NCBI RefSeq assembly: GCF_013041605.1
Contig: NZ_JABEQC010000001.1
Span: forward strand, 558,001-622,000
Reading direction: 5' to 3'
Source: Vibrio plantisponsor
GTDB taxonomy: Bacteria; Pseudomonadota; Gammaproteobacteria; Enterobacterales; Vibrionaceae
DNA: 64,000 nucleotides
The position numbers were made by a program, and so were the translations under genes. The notes beneath the pieces are model-generated. The model did no database searches. It had not been told where the DNA came from and saw only the letters and a list, made by a program, of their open reading frames with translations. Of the stretch, positions 38,975 to 46,272 are shown piece after piece (positions within the stretch are counted from its first letter, which is position 1; every line of letters starts with the position of its first letter).

Positions 38975-40168
38975 ATGTCGAACTCGTATGTGTTGGTTAT
39001 CAACTCTGGTAGCTCCTCACTAAAATTTGCAGTCATAGATTCAAACAACGGTGAAGCGTTAGTTACAGGTTTAGGGGAATGCTTCGGTCTTCCTGAAGCA
39101 GTTCTAGGTTGGAAATATCAGGGAGAGAAAACCGAAGAGGCAATTACTGCTCCGGACAATCATCACCAACACGCCATTAATCGTATTGTAGGTTTGATGG
39201 AAAGCTTGGGATTTACGAAAGACTTGGTTGCAGTAGGTCATCGTATCGTTCATGGAGGTGAGAAATTCACTTCAACGGTTCGCATCGATGATGAAGTACT
39301 GACTGAAATTGAAAACTTGTCGGATCTAGCACCGCTCCACAACCCGGCAGGCGCAAAAGGCATTCGTGCTGCAATGCAAGCTTTCCCAAGCCTTCCTCAA
39401 TTTGCTGTATTCGACACCGCATTCCACCAAACAATGCCGCAAAAAGCATTCACTGGTGCAATTTCTCATGAACTGTATGAGAAATACGGCATTCGTCGAT
39501 ACGGCTTCCATGGCACTAGTCATTACTTTGTTAGCCGTGAAGCAGCAAAAATGCTGGATAAATCGATTGATGAATCAAACTTCATCACGGTTCACCTCGG
39601 TAACGGCGCATCAGTGTGTGCGATTCGTAACGGTAAATCAGTCGATACATCAATGGGCTTCACCCCATTGGCTGGCCTAATGATGGGTACGCGTTCGGGC
39701 GACCTTGACCCAGGCATTATCGAGTTCCTGTTGAAGAAAGGCTGGACTCAAGAAGAAGTCTTCAACACGCTGAACAAGAAATCAGGTTTCTTAGGTGTGT
39801 CTGGCTTAACTTCTGACGCTCGTGGCATTTTAGAAGCGATGGCGAAAGGTCACGAAGGTGCGAAACTCGCATTTGAAGTGTTCACTTACCGCGTAGCTAA
39901 GTACATCGGTTCATACCTGATCCCATTAGACAGCTTAGATGCAATCATCTTCACTGGTGGTATCGGTGAGAACTCACTGGATATTCGTCGCGAGATCTTA
40001 AGCAATCTTAAACTATTAGGCTTTGTTGAAGACGAGAAAGGCAATGAAGCGGCTCGTTTTGGTAACGCAGGTATCATCGGTAAATCTGAACTGCTAAATG
40101 CAGTAGCGATGGTGGTTCCAACCAACGAAGAATTTGTCATTGCTCAACAGTCGGTTGAATTGCTGTAG
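38975..40168 (+). CDS. ackA: Acetate kinase
   Basis: A 397-residue acetokinase with the N-terminal NSGSSSLKF phosphate loop, GHRIVHGGE, FDTAFHQTMP, YGFHGTSH, HLGNGASVCAI and FTGGIGENS. It interconverts acetate plus ATP with acetyl phosphate plus ADP. No pta gene is beside it, as expected for the second (chromosome 2) acetate kinase of vibrios. The ATG at 38975 follows AGGAAAGAG. Its last 17 codons and terminator are duplicated at 43434-43534, across a 3.2 kb insert. Confidence 0.95.
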   Translation: MSNSYVLVINSGSSSLKFAVIDSNNGEALVTGLGECFGLPEAVLGWKYQGEKTEEAITAPDNHHQHAINRIVGLMESLGFTKDLVAVGHRIVHGGEKFTSTVRIDDEVLTEIENLSDLAPLHNPAGAKGIRAAMQAFPSLPQFAVFDTAFHQTMPQKAFTGAISHELYEKYGIRRYGFHGTSHYFVSREAAKMLDKSIDESNFITVHLGNGASVCAIRNGKSVDTSMGFTPLAGLMMGTRSGDLDPGIIEFLLKKGWTQEEVFNTLNKKSGFLGVSGLTSDARGILEAMAKGHEGAKLAFEVFTYRVAKYIGSYLIPLDSLDAIIFTGGIGENSLDIRREILSNLKLLGFVEDEKGNEAARFGNAGIIGKSELLNAVAMVVPTNEEFVIAQQSVELL

Positions 40169-40216
40169 TAACATCACAACCCTATTGTTAAAAGCGAGCT
40201 CAGTGCTCGCTTTTTT
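40118..40216 (+). repeat. Left copy of the ackA 3'-end direct repeat
   Basis: About 100 bases covering the last 17 codons of ackA, its TAG stop and the terminator. The right copy at 43434-43534 differs at only a handful of positions, and within the coding part it encodes the same peptide with one substitution (PTNKEFVIAQQSVELL instead of PTNEEFVIAQQSVELL). Confidence 0.92.
40190..40216 (+). terminator. ackA terminator (left copy)
   Basis: AAAAGCGAGC-TCAGT-GCTCGCTTTT with a following T run, 21 bases after the stop codon. Confidence 0.92.
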
Positions 40217-40422
40217 GTTCTTTATGTTGGATAGACCCTCGCTAAGCCGCGTATGGCGACACACCTATTACCAACTTCACTGACTTCAGCAATACCCCTA
40301 AGTTATCAATGTTAGTGTTGACTTGTTTATGCCCCAAACAAGTTAGATGTCTCGCCAAGCATTAGGCAATTTGGCGAGCGGTTTGCATAATTGTACTAAT
40401 GTGAATTTGGCATGGTTCCGAG

Positions 40423-40905
40423 TTAACTTGATTCTTCTGCTTGTGCACATGTATTTAGCGTTTCAACACTTTCATTATCCAAATTATTTAAGCGATACTT
40501 AAATTTTTCATTCAATTCAGCAAGTGTCATTCTTTCAAGCTGGGATATAAACACATGTCGAGACATCTCTAACGCCTTGTTCAGAGACTCGTCTGCAATC
40601 TGCTGTACTAAACATGTCGAGTTTTCGGCTTCGCTTGATATTGCAAATAATCGAGGCATCCCCAAAGCTTCGTAAAGCCCAAGTAGTGTAATTTCATCTA
40701 GGCGTTTCGTTAATATCCAGCCTCCATGATGGCCTTTGTTTGACATGACATAACCTTTGTTACGTAGCCCTGACATTGTTCTTCGAATTACAGATGAATT
40801 TGTGTTTAGCATCTTAGCTAAAACTTCTGAGGTTAAAGGTTGCTGCGTATCATGCATATGTAATAAGGCATGGATAACTCTCGATAGCCTAGAATCTGTT
40901 CGCAT
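40423..40905 (-). CDS. Rrf2-family transcriptional regulator
   Basis: A 160-residue protein with an Rrf2 winged helix (LSRVIHALLHM, LTSEVLAKMLNTNSSVIRR, GHHGGWILTKRLDEITLLGLYEAL). It lacks the three-cysteine iron-sulfur cluster segment; only one Cys (STCLVQQ) is near that region, so it resembles the redox or small-molecule responsive NsrR/YwnA-like members without a cluster. It is divergent from an MFS exporter gene, 84 bases apart, and probably represses it. Confidence 0.87.
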   Translation of the reverse strand: MRTDSRLSRVIHALLHMHDTQQPLTSEVLAKMLNTNSSVIRRTMSGLRNKGYVMSNKGHHGGWILTKRLDEITLLGLYEALGMPRLFAISSEAENSTCLVQQIADESLNKALEMSRHVFISQLERMTLAELNEKFKYRLNNLDNESVETLNTCAQAEESS

Positions 40906-40989
40906 CGTCGACTCCTTTTTATGTTGCTTTTAAAGATACATGAAAATAGAATGCTTATCACGATACATTTGAAGTTACATGAATAAGCT
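40906..40989. promoter_or_regulatory. Divergent promoter region of rrf2-like and MFS genes with short repeats
   Basis: TACATGAA occurs at 40937-40944 and 40976-40983, and GATACAT at 40935-40941 and 40962-40968. These direct repeats are plausible operators for the Rrf2 regulator. Confidence 0.4.
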
Positions 40990-42405
40990 ATGAAGAACGA
41001 ACAATACCCACCAAACAGATGGCACGCACTTTTCTTTTTATTGCTTGCTAACTTCCTTAACATTTTGGATGTGACTATCGTCAATGTCGCAATTCCGCGT
41101 ATTTACGACGACATGGGAATTTCACATTCTCAAGCACAATGGATATCAATCATATACTTGATAAGTTTTGCTGCTTTCTTACTTCCTTTTGGAAAGTGCG
41201 GGGACATGTACGGCAAAGTAAGATTTTTCAAAATGGGGTTAATTGCTTTTGTTGTGACATCGTTGATATGTGCAATATCGCCTAACATCGAGATATTGAT
41301 GTTCAGCAGGCTGTTTCAAGGTCTTGCAAGCGCGATGATGGTCCCACAGGTGTTAGCCATTGCAGTATCAATGTTTCCTGTCGATGAAAAAACAAAGATG
41401 TTTGGGTATGTGGGAATTGTAGGAAGCTTAGCATCAATACTTGGTCCCATCGTTGGGGGAGCGTTGATTTCGCTCAATCTATTGAGTCTTGATTGGCGAA
41501 TCATCTTTGCCATTAATATACCTATTGGAGCAATAGCCTATTGGGGTGCGAAAAAAAATTTGGACAGTGAAGTGGAAACTCAGAAGCAACGAATAGATTG
41601 GATTGGGAATAGTCTAATTATATTCATCAGTATTTCCCTTATCGTACCGCTCATTGAAGGCTACAGCTTGGGTTGGCAACCGTGGTTACTGATTATGTTG
41701 GCAATGTCTCTACCTAGTATTTGGGGGCTTAACTGTTGGTTAAAGAGCCCTACAGCAGATAGTAGCCAAACCAAATTAATCTCAATTAGCCTATACAAAA
41801 ACCATATATTCACAAACCAAGCTTTCTTTATGATGTTATTTGGTGCAACGACTCCGGGCTTGTTCTTTGTTCTTGCATATTACATTCAGGGGGTTCTAGG
41901 CTTTAGTCCATTTGAATCAGGAGTCGTGACTTTGGCATTCCCTTTAGGGGTTCTTATTTCTTCATCAGTACTAAAAAGCAGCCCTATTTCATGGCAACGC
42001 TACAGAGTCGTAGGTGGTTGTTTCAGCCTGACTATTGCATGGTCAATGCTCTATTTTACTGTTAACTATGTTTCTGCATTTGATGAGCTATATTGGGTTT
42101 CGTTTCCTTTATTCATTGGGGGAATTGGAATGGGAAGTGCAATAATTGCATTATTTCAGAGCATTATGAGCAATGTAGATAGGGAAGACTCTGGTACTGC
42201 TTCTGGTGCAATGCAAGCATTACAACATATCGGCATGGCAATAGGTATTGGTATAGCTGGGCAGATTTATTTCATTTCGTTGGATTTGTATGAAGTTCCA
42301 GTGTTAGCGATGAAAAACTGCGTGTTATACAGTGCTATTATGCTTGCTGGATTTTCGATGAAGTCTCTTTACGATCTCATTCGAGTAGATAATCAATGTC
42401 ACTGA
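40990..42405 (+). CDS. MFS drug exporter, DHA2 (EmrB/QacA) family
   Basis: A 471-residue transporter with about fourteen membrane segments and the DHA2 motif LDVTIVNVAIP in TM1, the FGKCGDMYGKVRFF loop (motif A) and GPIVGGALIS (motif C of drug antiporters). It should export hydrophobic or quaternary compounds using the proton gradient. A weak ribosome site precedes the ATG. The divergent Rrf2 gene probably controls it. It lies within the ackA-flanked insert. Confidence 0.9.
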   Translation: MKNEQYPPNRWHALFFLLLANFLNILDVTIVNVAIPRIYDDMGISHSQAQWISIIYLISFAAFLLPFGKCGDMYGKVRFFKMGLIAFVVTSLICAISPNIEILMFSRLFQGLASAMMVPQVLAIAVSMFPVDEKTKMFGYVGIVGSLASILGPIVGGALISLNLLSLDWRIIFAINIPIGAIAYWGAKKNLDSEVETQKQRIDWIGNSLIIFISISLIVPLIEGYSLGWQPWLLIMLAMSLPSIWGLNCWLKSPTADSSQTKLISISLYKNHIFTNQAFFMMLFGATTPGLFFVLAYYIQGVLGFSPFESGVVTLAFPLGVLISSSVLKSSPISWQRYRVVGGCFSLTIAWSMLYFTVNYVSAFDELYWVSFPLFIGGIGMGSAIIALFQSIMSNVDREDSGTASGAMQALQHIGMAIGIGIAGQIYFISLDLYEVPVLAMKNCVLYSAIMLAGFSMKSLYDLIRVDNQCH

Positions 42406-42499
42406 TTTTGTAAAAAGTAGGAACCCGGAACTCTTCTCTATAAGTATTTGAGAAATAAATGACTTCTAGTATTAGAAATCCGAGTATTAGATCAACAAG

Positions 42500-42518
42500 C
42501 CTAAAACGTTTTTGTCCA
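42500..42518 (+). repeat. Left copy of 19-bp repeat flanking the methyltransferase gene
   Basis: CCTAAAACGTTTTTGTCCA, repeated at 43381-43399 with one change (CCTAAAACGCTTTTGTCCA). The two copies bracket the methyltransferase gene. Confidence 0.75.
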
Positions 42519-42555
42519 TTTAAGAGCGGTTATACGGCTTAGGAGCCAATGTTAT

Positions 42556-43266
42556 ATGAATCAAGATGAACTCAAAGCTGTTTTTGATAAACAGGCTACA
42601 AGCTATGAAGAGCAGCAAAAGAAGCTGGCGCCTGTTCATGATGGTCTTTACTCTCAACTCGAATGGATTTTATCGGAGTTACCGCGCGCTGCCCGAATTC
42701 TTTGTGTTGGCCTAGGTGTTGGTGTTGAACTTTCTTATTTGGCTAGCAGGTTCCCAGACTGGAGATTTACTGCTGTTGAACCTTCTGGCGCGATGCTCGA
42801 TGTATGCCGCCAAAGAGCAGAGAAAGAAGGTTACATTTCTCGCTGTACGTTTCACGAGGGGTATGTGGAATCATTGCCAGATATTGAGCAGCACGACGCG
42901 GGTACTTGTTTTATGGTTTCACAATTTATCCTCGACAATGAGGCGCGTTCAAACTTTTTCCGAGCCATATCAGAAAGATTGAAACACAACGCTATCTTGG
43001 TTAGTGCTGATCTTTCTTCATCTGTCGGAACACCGGAGTATGACGCCTTGCTCAAGGTATGGGTGAGTATGCTTCATGCTGCAAACGTCCCCAAGGATGC
43101 GATAGAAAAAACACATTCTGCATGGGCAAAAGACGTAGCGATTTTGCCCCCTGATGAGGTTAAGTCAATTATAAAAAATGGTGGTTTTGGCTCACCTGTC
43201 CAGTTTTACCAGGCTGGGTTTGTTCATGCTTGGTTCTCTAAGTGTTCGCCAATCACTTCCGTATAG
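42556..43266 (+). CDS. Class I SAM-dependent methyltransferase
   Basis: A 236-residue methyltransferase. The SAM-binding motif I appears as ILCVGLGVGVELSYLA (about 50-65), the acidic motif as FTAVEPSGAMLDVC (about 73-86), and the later LKHNAILVSADLS strand corresponds to motif III. An N-terminal helix FDKQATSYEEQQ is typical of UbiE/BioC-like enzymes. The substrate is unknown. It lies next to the exporter but 150 bases away and within its own pair of 19-bp repeats, so it may have arrived as a separate unit. Confidence 0.85.
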   Translation: MNQDELKAVFDKQATSYEEQQKKLAPVHDGLYSQLEWILSELPRAARILCVGLGVGVELSYLASRFPDWRFTAVEPSGAMLDVCRQRAEKEGYISRCTFHEGYVESLPDIEQHDAGTCFMVSQFILDNEARSNFFRAISERLKHNAILVSADLSSSVGTPEYDALLKVWVSMLHAANVPKDAIEKTHSAWAKDVAILPPDEVKSIIKNGGFGSPVQFYQAGFVHAWFSKCSPITSV

Positions 43267-43380
43267 CAAAGCTGTTAAATTCGCTCCCTACAGTCGCCGG
43301 AAGCTCGCAAGCTCGCGCCGTATATGGCAGTGTTAACCCATAGAAATTTTTATCCGAAACTCACCTGATACAACCGATGA

Positions 43381-43399
43381 CCTAAAACGCTTTTGTCCA
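43381..43399 (+). repeat. Right copy of 19-bp repeat flanking the methyltransferase gene
   Basis: CCTAAAACGCTTTTGTCCA, 18 of 19 identical to 42500-42518. Confidence 0.75.
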
Positions 43400-43433
43400 A
43401 ATTCTCGTTAGTAGGTGCGATACTAATAGAAAC

Positions 43434-43484
43434 CCAACCAACAAAGAATTTGTTATTGCTCAACAGTCGGTTGAATTGCTGTAG
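43434..43484 (+). pseudogene. ackA 3'-end remnant (last 17 codons)
   Basis: In frame with a TAG stop, it encodes PTNKEFVIAQQSVELL, one residue different from the C-terminus of the intact ackA upstream. Some third-position changes and a more altered 3' flank show it is a diverged allele, not a recent tandem copy. Confidence 0.9.
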
Positions 43485-43506
43485 TAACAATCAAAACCAT
43501 ATTGCT

Positions 43507-43534
43507 AAAAGCGAGCTCAGTGCTCGCTTTTTTT
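43507..43534 (+). terminator. Duplicated ackA terminator
   Basis: AAAAGCGAGC-TCAGT-GCTCGCTTTT followed by more T residues; identical stem to the left copy. Confidence 0.9.
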
Positions 43535-43629
43535 CGTTTTGAGTTTGGTTAAATCATTACGCCCTAGCAGTTACGAGAACTGGGCAGTAGGGCGTTGACC
43601 GAGACAATTAAAGTAGAAAGGTAACAAAG

Positions 43630-43986
43630 ATGAATATGAAAAAGTTTTCGGACCTCGTTGGGCTTTCGTCTTACACGCTTCGATACTATGAAAAAATTGG
43701 TTTACTCAAACATGTGCAAAGAAATAGCAGTGGTCACCGTGTCTACTCAAATCGGGATATTGATTGGATCAACTTTATTAAACGACTGAAAGACACGGGA
43801 ATGCCATTAGAAGAAATTCAAAAATATGCGTCATTGAGGGATATAGGTGCTCAAACCAGAGCAGATCGCCAAGCACTACTAGAGAAACACCGAGAAAAAC
43901 TGAAACAACATATCCAGCAACAGGTCGAGCATCTGGACGCATTAGAAGTAAAAATTGATTTATACAAAAGTGGGAAAGTGAGTTGA
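43630..43986 (+). CDS. MerR-family regulator (AdhR/NmlR-like)
   Basis: A 118-residue regulator with the MerR DNA-binding domain (KFSDLVGLSSYTLRYYEKIGLL, then SSGHRVYSNRDIDWI) and a C-terminal coiled coil (about 75-115). There are no cysteines for metal binding. It lies just upstream of, and in the same direction as, a carboxymuconolactone-decarboxylase-like gene whose promoter has the long spacer that MerR proteins act on. AdhR/NmlR relatives respond to aldehydes or other electrophiles. Confidence 0.9.
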   Translation: MNMKKFSDLVGLSSYTLRYYEKIGLLKHVQRNSSGHRVYSNRDIDWINFIKRLKDTGMPLEEIQKYASLRDIGAQTRADRQALLEKHREKLKQHIQQQVEHLDALEVKIDLYKSGKVS

Positions 43987-44013
43987 CTTAGAGTGAACTC
44001 TAACTTGTAAGGT
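43983..44013 (+). promoter_or_regulatory. MerR-type promoter with 19-bp spacer and palindromic operator
   Basis: TTGACT (43983-43988) and TAAGGT (44008-44013) are 19 bases apart. Between them TTAGAGT-GA-ACTCTAA (43988-44003) is a perfect palindrome. Long-spacer promoters with a central dyad are the standard target of MerR activators. Confidence 0.8.
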
Positions 44014-44044
44014 GTGCTGGTAGTCATTTATAGGAGCACACAAA

Positions 44045-44422
44045 ATGGAAAATCAACGATTTAATTCTGGGTTAGAACAGTTATCAAAAATTGATGGTGA
44101 GGCTGGTCAAAAAGTTATAGAAAGCCTGCGTGACATATGCCCTGATTTAGCCAAATTCACCATTGAATACCCGTTTGGTGATATTTATACCCGTCAGGGC
44201 TTAGACCTGAAATCAAGAGAGATCGCGACTGTTTCTGCATTGACTGCGATGGGGAATTGTACGCCACAGCTAAAAGTACATTTGCACGCTGCCCTTAACG
44301 TTGGTTGTACAGAGGAAGAGCTGAAAGAAGTAATAATACAAATGTCAGTCTATGCTGGGTTCCCAGCAGCATTAAATGGAATGTTTGCTTTTAAAGAAGT
44401 GCTATCTGAACGAAGCAATTAG
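44045..44422 (+). CDS. Carboxymuconolactone decarboxylase family protein
   Basis: A 125-residue all-helical protein. SREIATVSALTAMGNCTPQLKVHLHAALNVGCTEEELKE-type segments match the gamma-carboxymuconolactone decarboxylase/AhpD fold. It has a Cys in MGNC and another in VGCT rather than the CxxC pair of AhpD peroxidase partners. With the electrophile-type MerR regulator upstream, a role in quinone or aldehyde detoxification is plausible but not shown. Confidence 0.88.
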   Translation: MENQRFNSGLEQLSKIDGEAGQKVIESLRDICPDLAKFTIEYPFGDIYTRQGLDLKSREIATVSALTAMGNCTPQLKVHLHAALNVGCTEEELKEVIIQMSVYAGFPAALNGMFAFKEVLSERSN

Positions 44423-44437
44423 CTATTTAGGTCGATA

Positions 44438-44461
44438 GGGCAGCGTAACCTGAAGCTGCCC
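44438..44461. terminator. Hairpin between convergent genes
   Basis: GGGCAGC and GCTGCCC form a 7-bp stem with a 10-base loop and no T run; a weak bidirectional terminator candidate. Confidence 0.45.
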
Positions 44462-44494
44462 GACAACTTTCCAGAGCGATGCGGTGCTTAATCG

Positions 44495-45322
44495 CTAAAG
44501 CTCATTACTTTGAAGCTCCGACGTTGAATGCAGATTTAATCGGTCATCGCTTACCATGTTGTTTTCTAGTTCATGGATGGTGGCAATTCGAAAACGCTTT
44601 TCTAATGCCAACTTCTCATATTCAGTCAGGTAAATGTCACTGTGAATGTGTTCAGCCATCATTTTGATGATTAAGCGGTTGTTTGAGAACAAGCCTTGAG
44701 TTTCTTCACGATGGGAGAACATCATCGCTTGTTTCATGTCTACCACCAGCATAAAACGGTGAGAAGGATAGCGCTGTTCAGGGTTTTCTGAGCGAGAATA
44801 GTGTTCAACTTTTGGGTGTGGCAAATCTAAGCGATTAAAAGAGAACACAATCACCCGTACTCCGCGTTCTATGGCTTGGCAGATCTCGTCTGCAATCAAT
44901 TCGAGATGAAAATCCGTATTAAGATAAACTTCCATTTGCGCCAGATTGAGCATTTCCCTAGCTTTCTGAATCAGATTTTCAAACCCTGTAACGTTATAGA
45001 TAAATTCTTTCTCTTCCTGCAGCATCATGCGTGAAAGCTCTTTCTTCAGGATGTGAATGTTCTTTATCGTTTTTTTCTCAATCTGACTGAATATCAGATC
45101 CGGAGATTTGGCTTCATATTCTTTGGTATCTCCGTCGGACATAAAGATACAACCGTTCTTGTACAGGTTATCAATCGACGAATAAACAGATGAACGAGAG
45201 AGGGAAATCTCTTTGGCTATTTTATAACCGCTGGATCGGCCATTTTTAAGCAAGTTGATATAAACCAAAGCATCAGTTTTCGTAAAGCCAAAGTCCATCA
45301 GTTTTGTTACCAGCTCGGTCAC
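44495..45322 (-). CDS. TrmB-type transcriptional regulator of the cyclodextrin locus
   Basis: A 275-residue protein. The N-terminal winged helix (LMDFGFTKTDALVYINLLKNG, YKIAKEISLSRSSVYSSIDNL) is of TrmB type. A coiled linker follows, then a sensor domain resembling the phospholipase-D-like part of TrmB proteins (QIEVYLNTD-like strand, RGVRVIVFSFN). TrmB proteins regulate maltose and trehalose transport in archaea and some bacteria. The GTG start at 45322 with GAGG upstream is preferred over the longer frame to 45418. It is the last gene of the arm starting at the binding-protein gene. Confidence 0.82.
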   Translation of the reverse strand: MTELVTKLMDFGFTKTDALVYINLLKNGRSSGYKIAKEISLSRSSVYSSIDNLYKNGCIFMSDGDTKEYEAKSPDLIFSQIEKKTIKNIHILKKELSRMMLQEEKEFIYNVTGFENLIQKAREMLNLAQMEVYLNTDFHLELIADEICQAIERGVRVIVFSFNRLDLPHPKVEHYSRSENPEQRYPSHRFMLVVDMKQAMMFSHREETQGLFSNNRLIIKMMAEHIHSDIYLTEYEKLALEKRFRIATIHELENNMVSDDRLNLHSTSELQSNEL

Positions 45323-45375
45323 GGGAGTTCCTCGGTAATTGTTCACGCAAAATTTCCTGTCAAGGTTACCATTCC

Positions 45376-46272
45376 TTATGCAATGAATGTAGATGATTGT
45401 GCACAATTTACGGTACACATTGAGATAGCGCCCTGAGCAAAACCATACTCGTTGTTATGCAGACAAATAATCTCCGGCAGAGAGTCATACTGGCAGTAGC
45501 GGGTTAAGGTGCTTTTCAGTGTCAGAGCCAAGTCTGGGTGCGAAGTTAGACTACCGCTCAGTACCAGAAGTTTGGGCTTGAAGCGAATAATGGCGTCAGA
45601 GAGGGCTCTTGCGAGTTGATCAATCCAGATGCGATAGACCCGAGTTGACCAATTGTGGTTCTCTTCAATACCGTGGATGATGTCGTTGGCATCACGATGC
45701 TGCAGCGAGAGCTGATGATATTGACGCTCTATCCCTTCCCTTGAAAGATATTGACGAACGCATTCATCACTTCCACAGCTGCACAATGGCGTCAAACCAT
45801 CGACTAAGCTTTGATAGCCTTTCAGTGGCTTATGCGCCCAGCCCAAGTCGAGCACATTGAGGTATGGCCTGGTTGGGCAAATTTGGTCAGTGACGCACAG
45901 CTCGCAACCATCATCCAGTATCGCGCTGAGCACATTTCCCACGGGGAGTGTTTGTAGTTGTGACAAAGCAATCACCGCCGGGTCGAACAACTGATACGGG
46001 ATGGGTAGTTGTTTTGCTAACCATTGAGACAACGACTCTTTAGCATTGGATGATTGCTGTTGTCCTAGCCAACAGTCTGGCATCAGATTAATGCCGACCA
46101 ACGTGAGTGGTCCGAACATACGTTGTATGCTTGTCACCATGTTGGAGATGAGCGCAGCGGTTTGCTGCGCATTCACAGGCGTCTTGAGCTGATTGCGATA
46201 GTGGGACTTGTCATTGTCGTCAATGACAACGCCCCATATCCACTTTGAGTCAACAGACAGACCAAGCTTCAT
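45376..46272 (-). CDS. ROK-family-like protein, possibly non-kinase
   Basis: A 298-residue protein with the ROK zinc motif LCSCGSDECVRQYLS (about 168-182) and an FDPAVIALSQ segment (about 105-115) where ROK kinases have NDANAAALGE, so the catalytic Asp may be kept. The N-terminal phosphate loop DIGGTK is replaced by SVDSKW, so ATP binding is doubtful. It may be a weak sugar kinase or a sugar-sensing protein working with the TrmB regulator next to it. Its start overlaps the end of the GH13 gene by four bases. Confidence 0.72.
   Translation of the reverse strand: MKLGLSVDSKWIWGVVIDDNDKSHYRNQLKTPVNAQQTAALISNMVTSIQRMFGPLTLVGINLMPDCWLGQQQSSNAKESLSQWLAKQLPIPYQLFDPAVIALSQLQTLPVGNVLSAILDDGCELCVTDQICPTRPYLNVLDLGWAHKPLKGYQSLVDGLTPLCSCGSDECVRQYLSREGIERQYHQLSLQHRDANDIIHGIEENHNWSTRVYRIWIDQLARALSDAIIRFKPKLLVLSGSLTSHPDLALTLKSTLTRYCQYDSLPEIICLHNNEYGFAQGAISMCTVNCAQSSTFIA

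Larger units (their letters stand above)
40217..43433. mobile_element. Insert bounded by ackA 3'-end repeats (mini-island, no integrase)
   Basis: About 3.2 kb between two copies of the ackA 3' end. It carries an Rrf2 regulator, a 14-TM exporter and a methyltransferase, all absent from the vctA-ackA neighbourhood I recall in other vibrios. The base composition looks more AT-rich than ackA by eye, not computed. No integrase, transposase or recognisable attC site is inside. The pattern fits site-specific or homologous integration at the ackA 3' end in which the incoming DNA supplied a replacement end, with the recombinase since lost or acting in trans. Confidence 0.6.
43434..43534 (+). repeat. 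Right copy of the ackA 3'-end direct repeat
   Basis: Partner of 40118-40216, about 3.3 kb apart in the same orientation, including the duplicated stem GCGAGC-TCAGT-GCTCGC and its T run. Confidence 0.92.
43267..43629. other. Intergenic region with repeat, ackA remnant and terminator
   Basis: 363 bases holding the right 19-bp repeat (43381-43399), the duplicated ackA 3' end (43434-43484), its terminator (43507-43534) and the MerR gene promoter region. Confidence 0.75.

Noticed and set aside
40351..40378. Inverted repeat CTCGCCAA-N12-TTGGCGAG as an att site or terminator
   Set aside because: No T run on either strand and no second copy in the window; its role cannot be supported.
40217..43433. 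Integron cassette array or superintegron fragment
   Set aside because: No attC core pairs or integron integrase are visible, the genes have their own promoters and opposite orientations, and the flanks are ackA duplicates.
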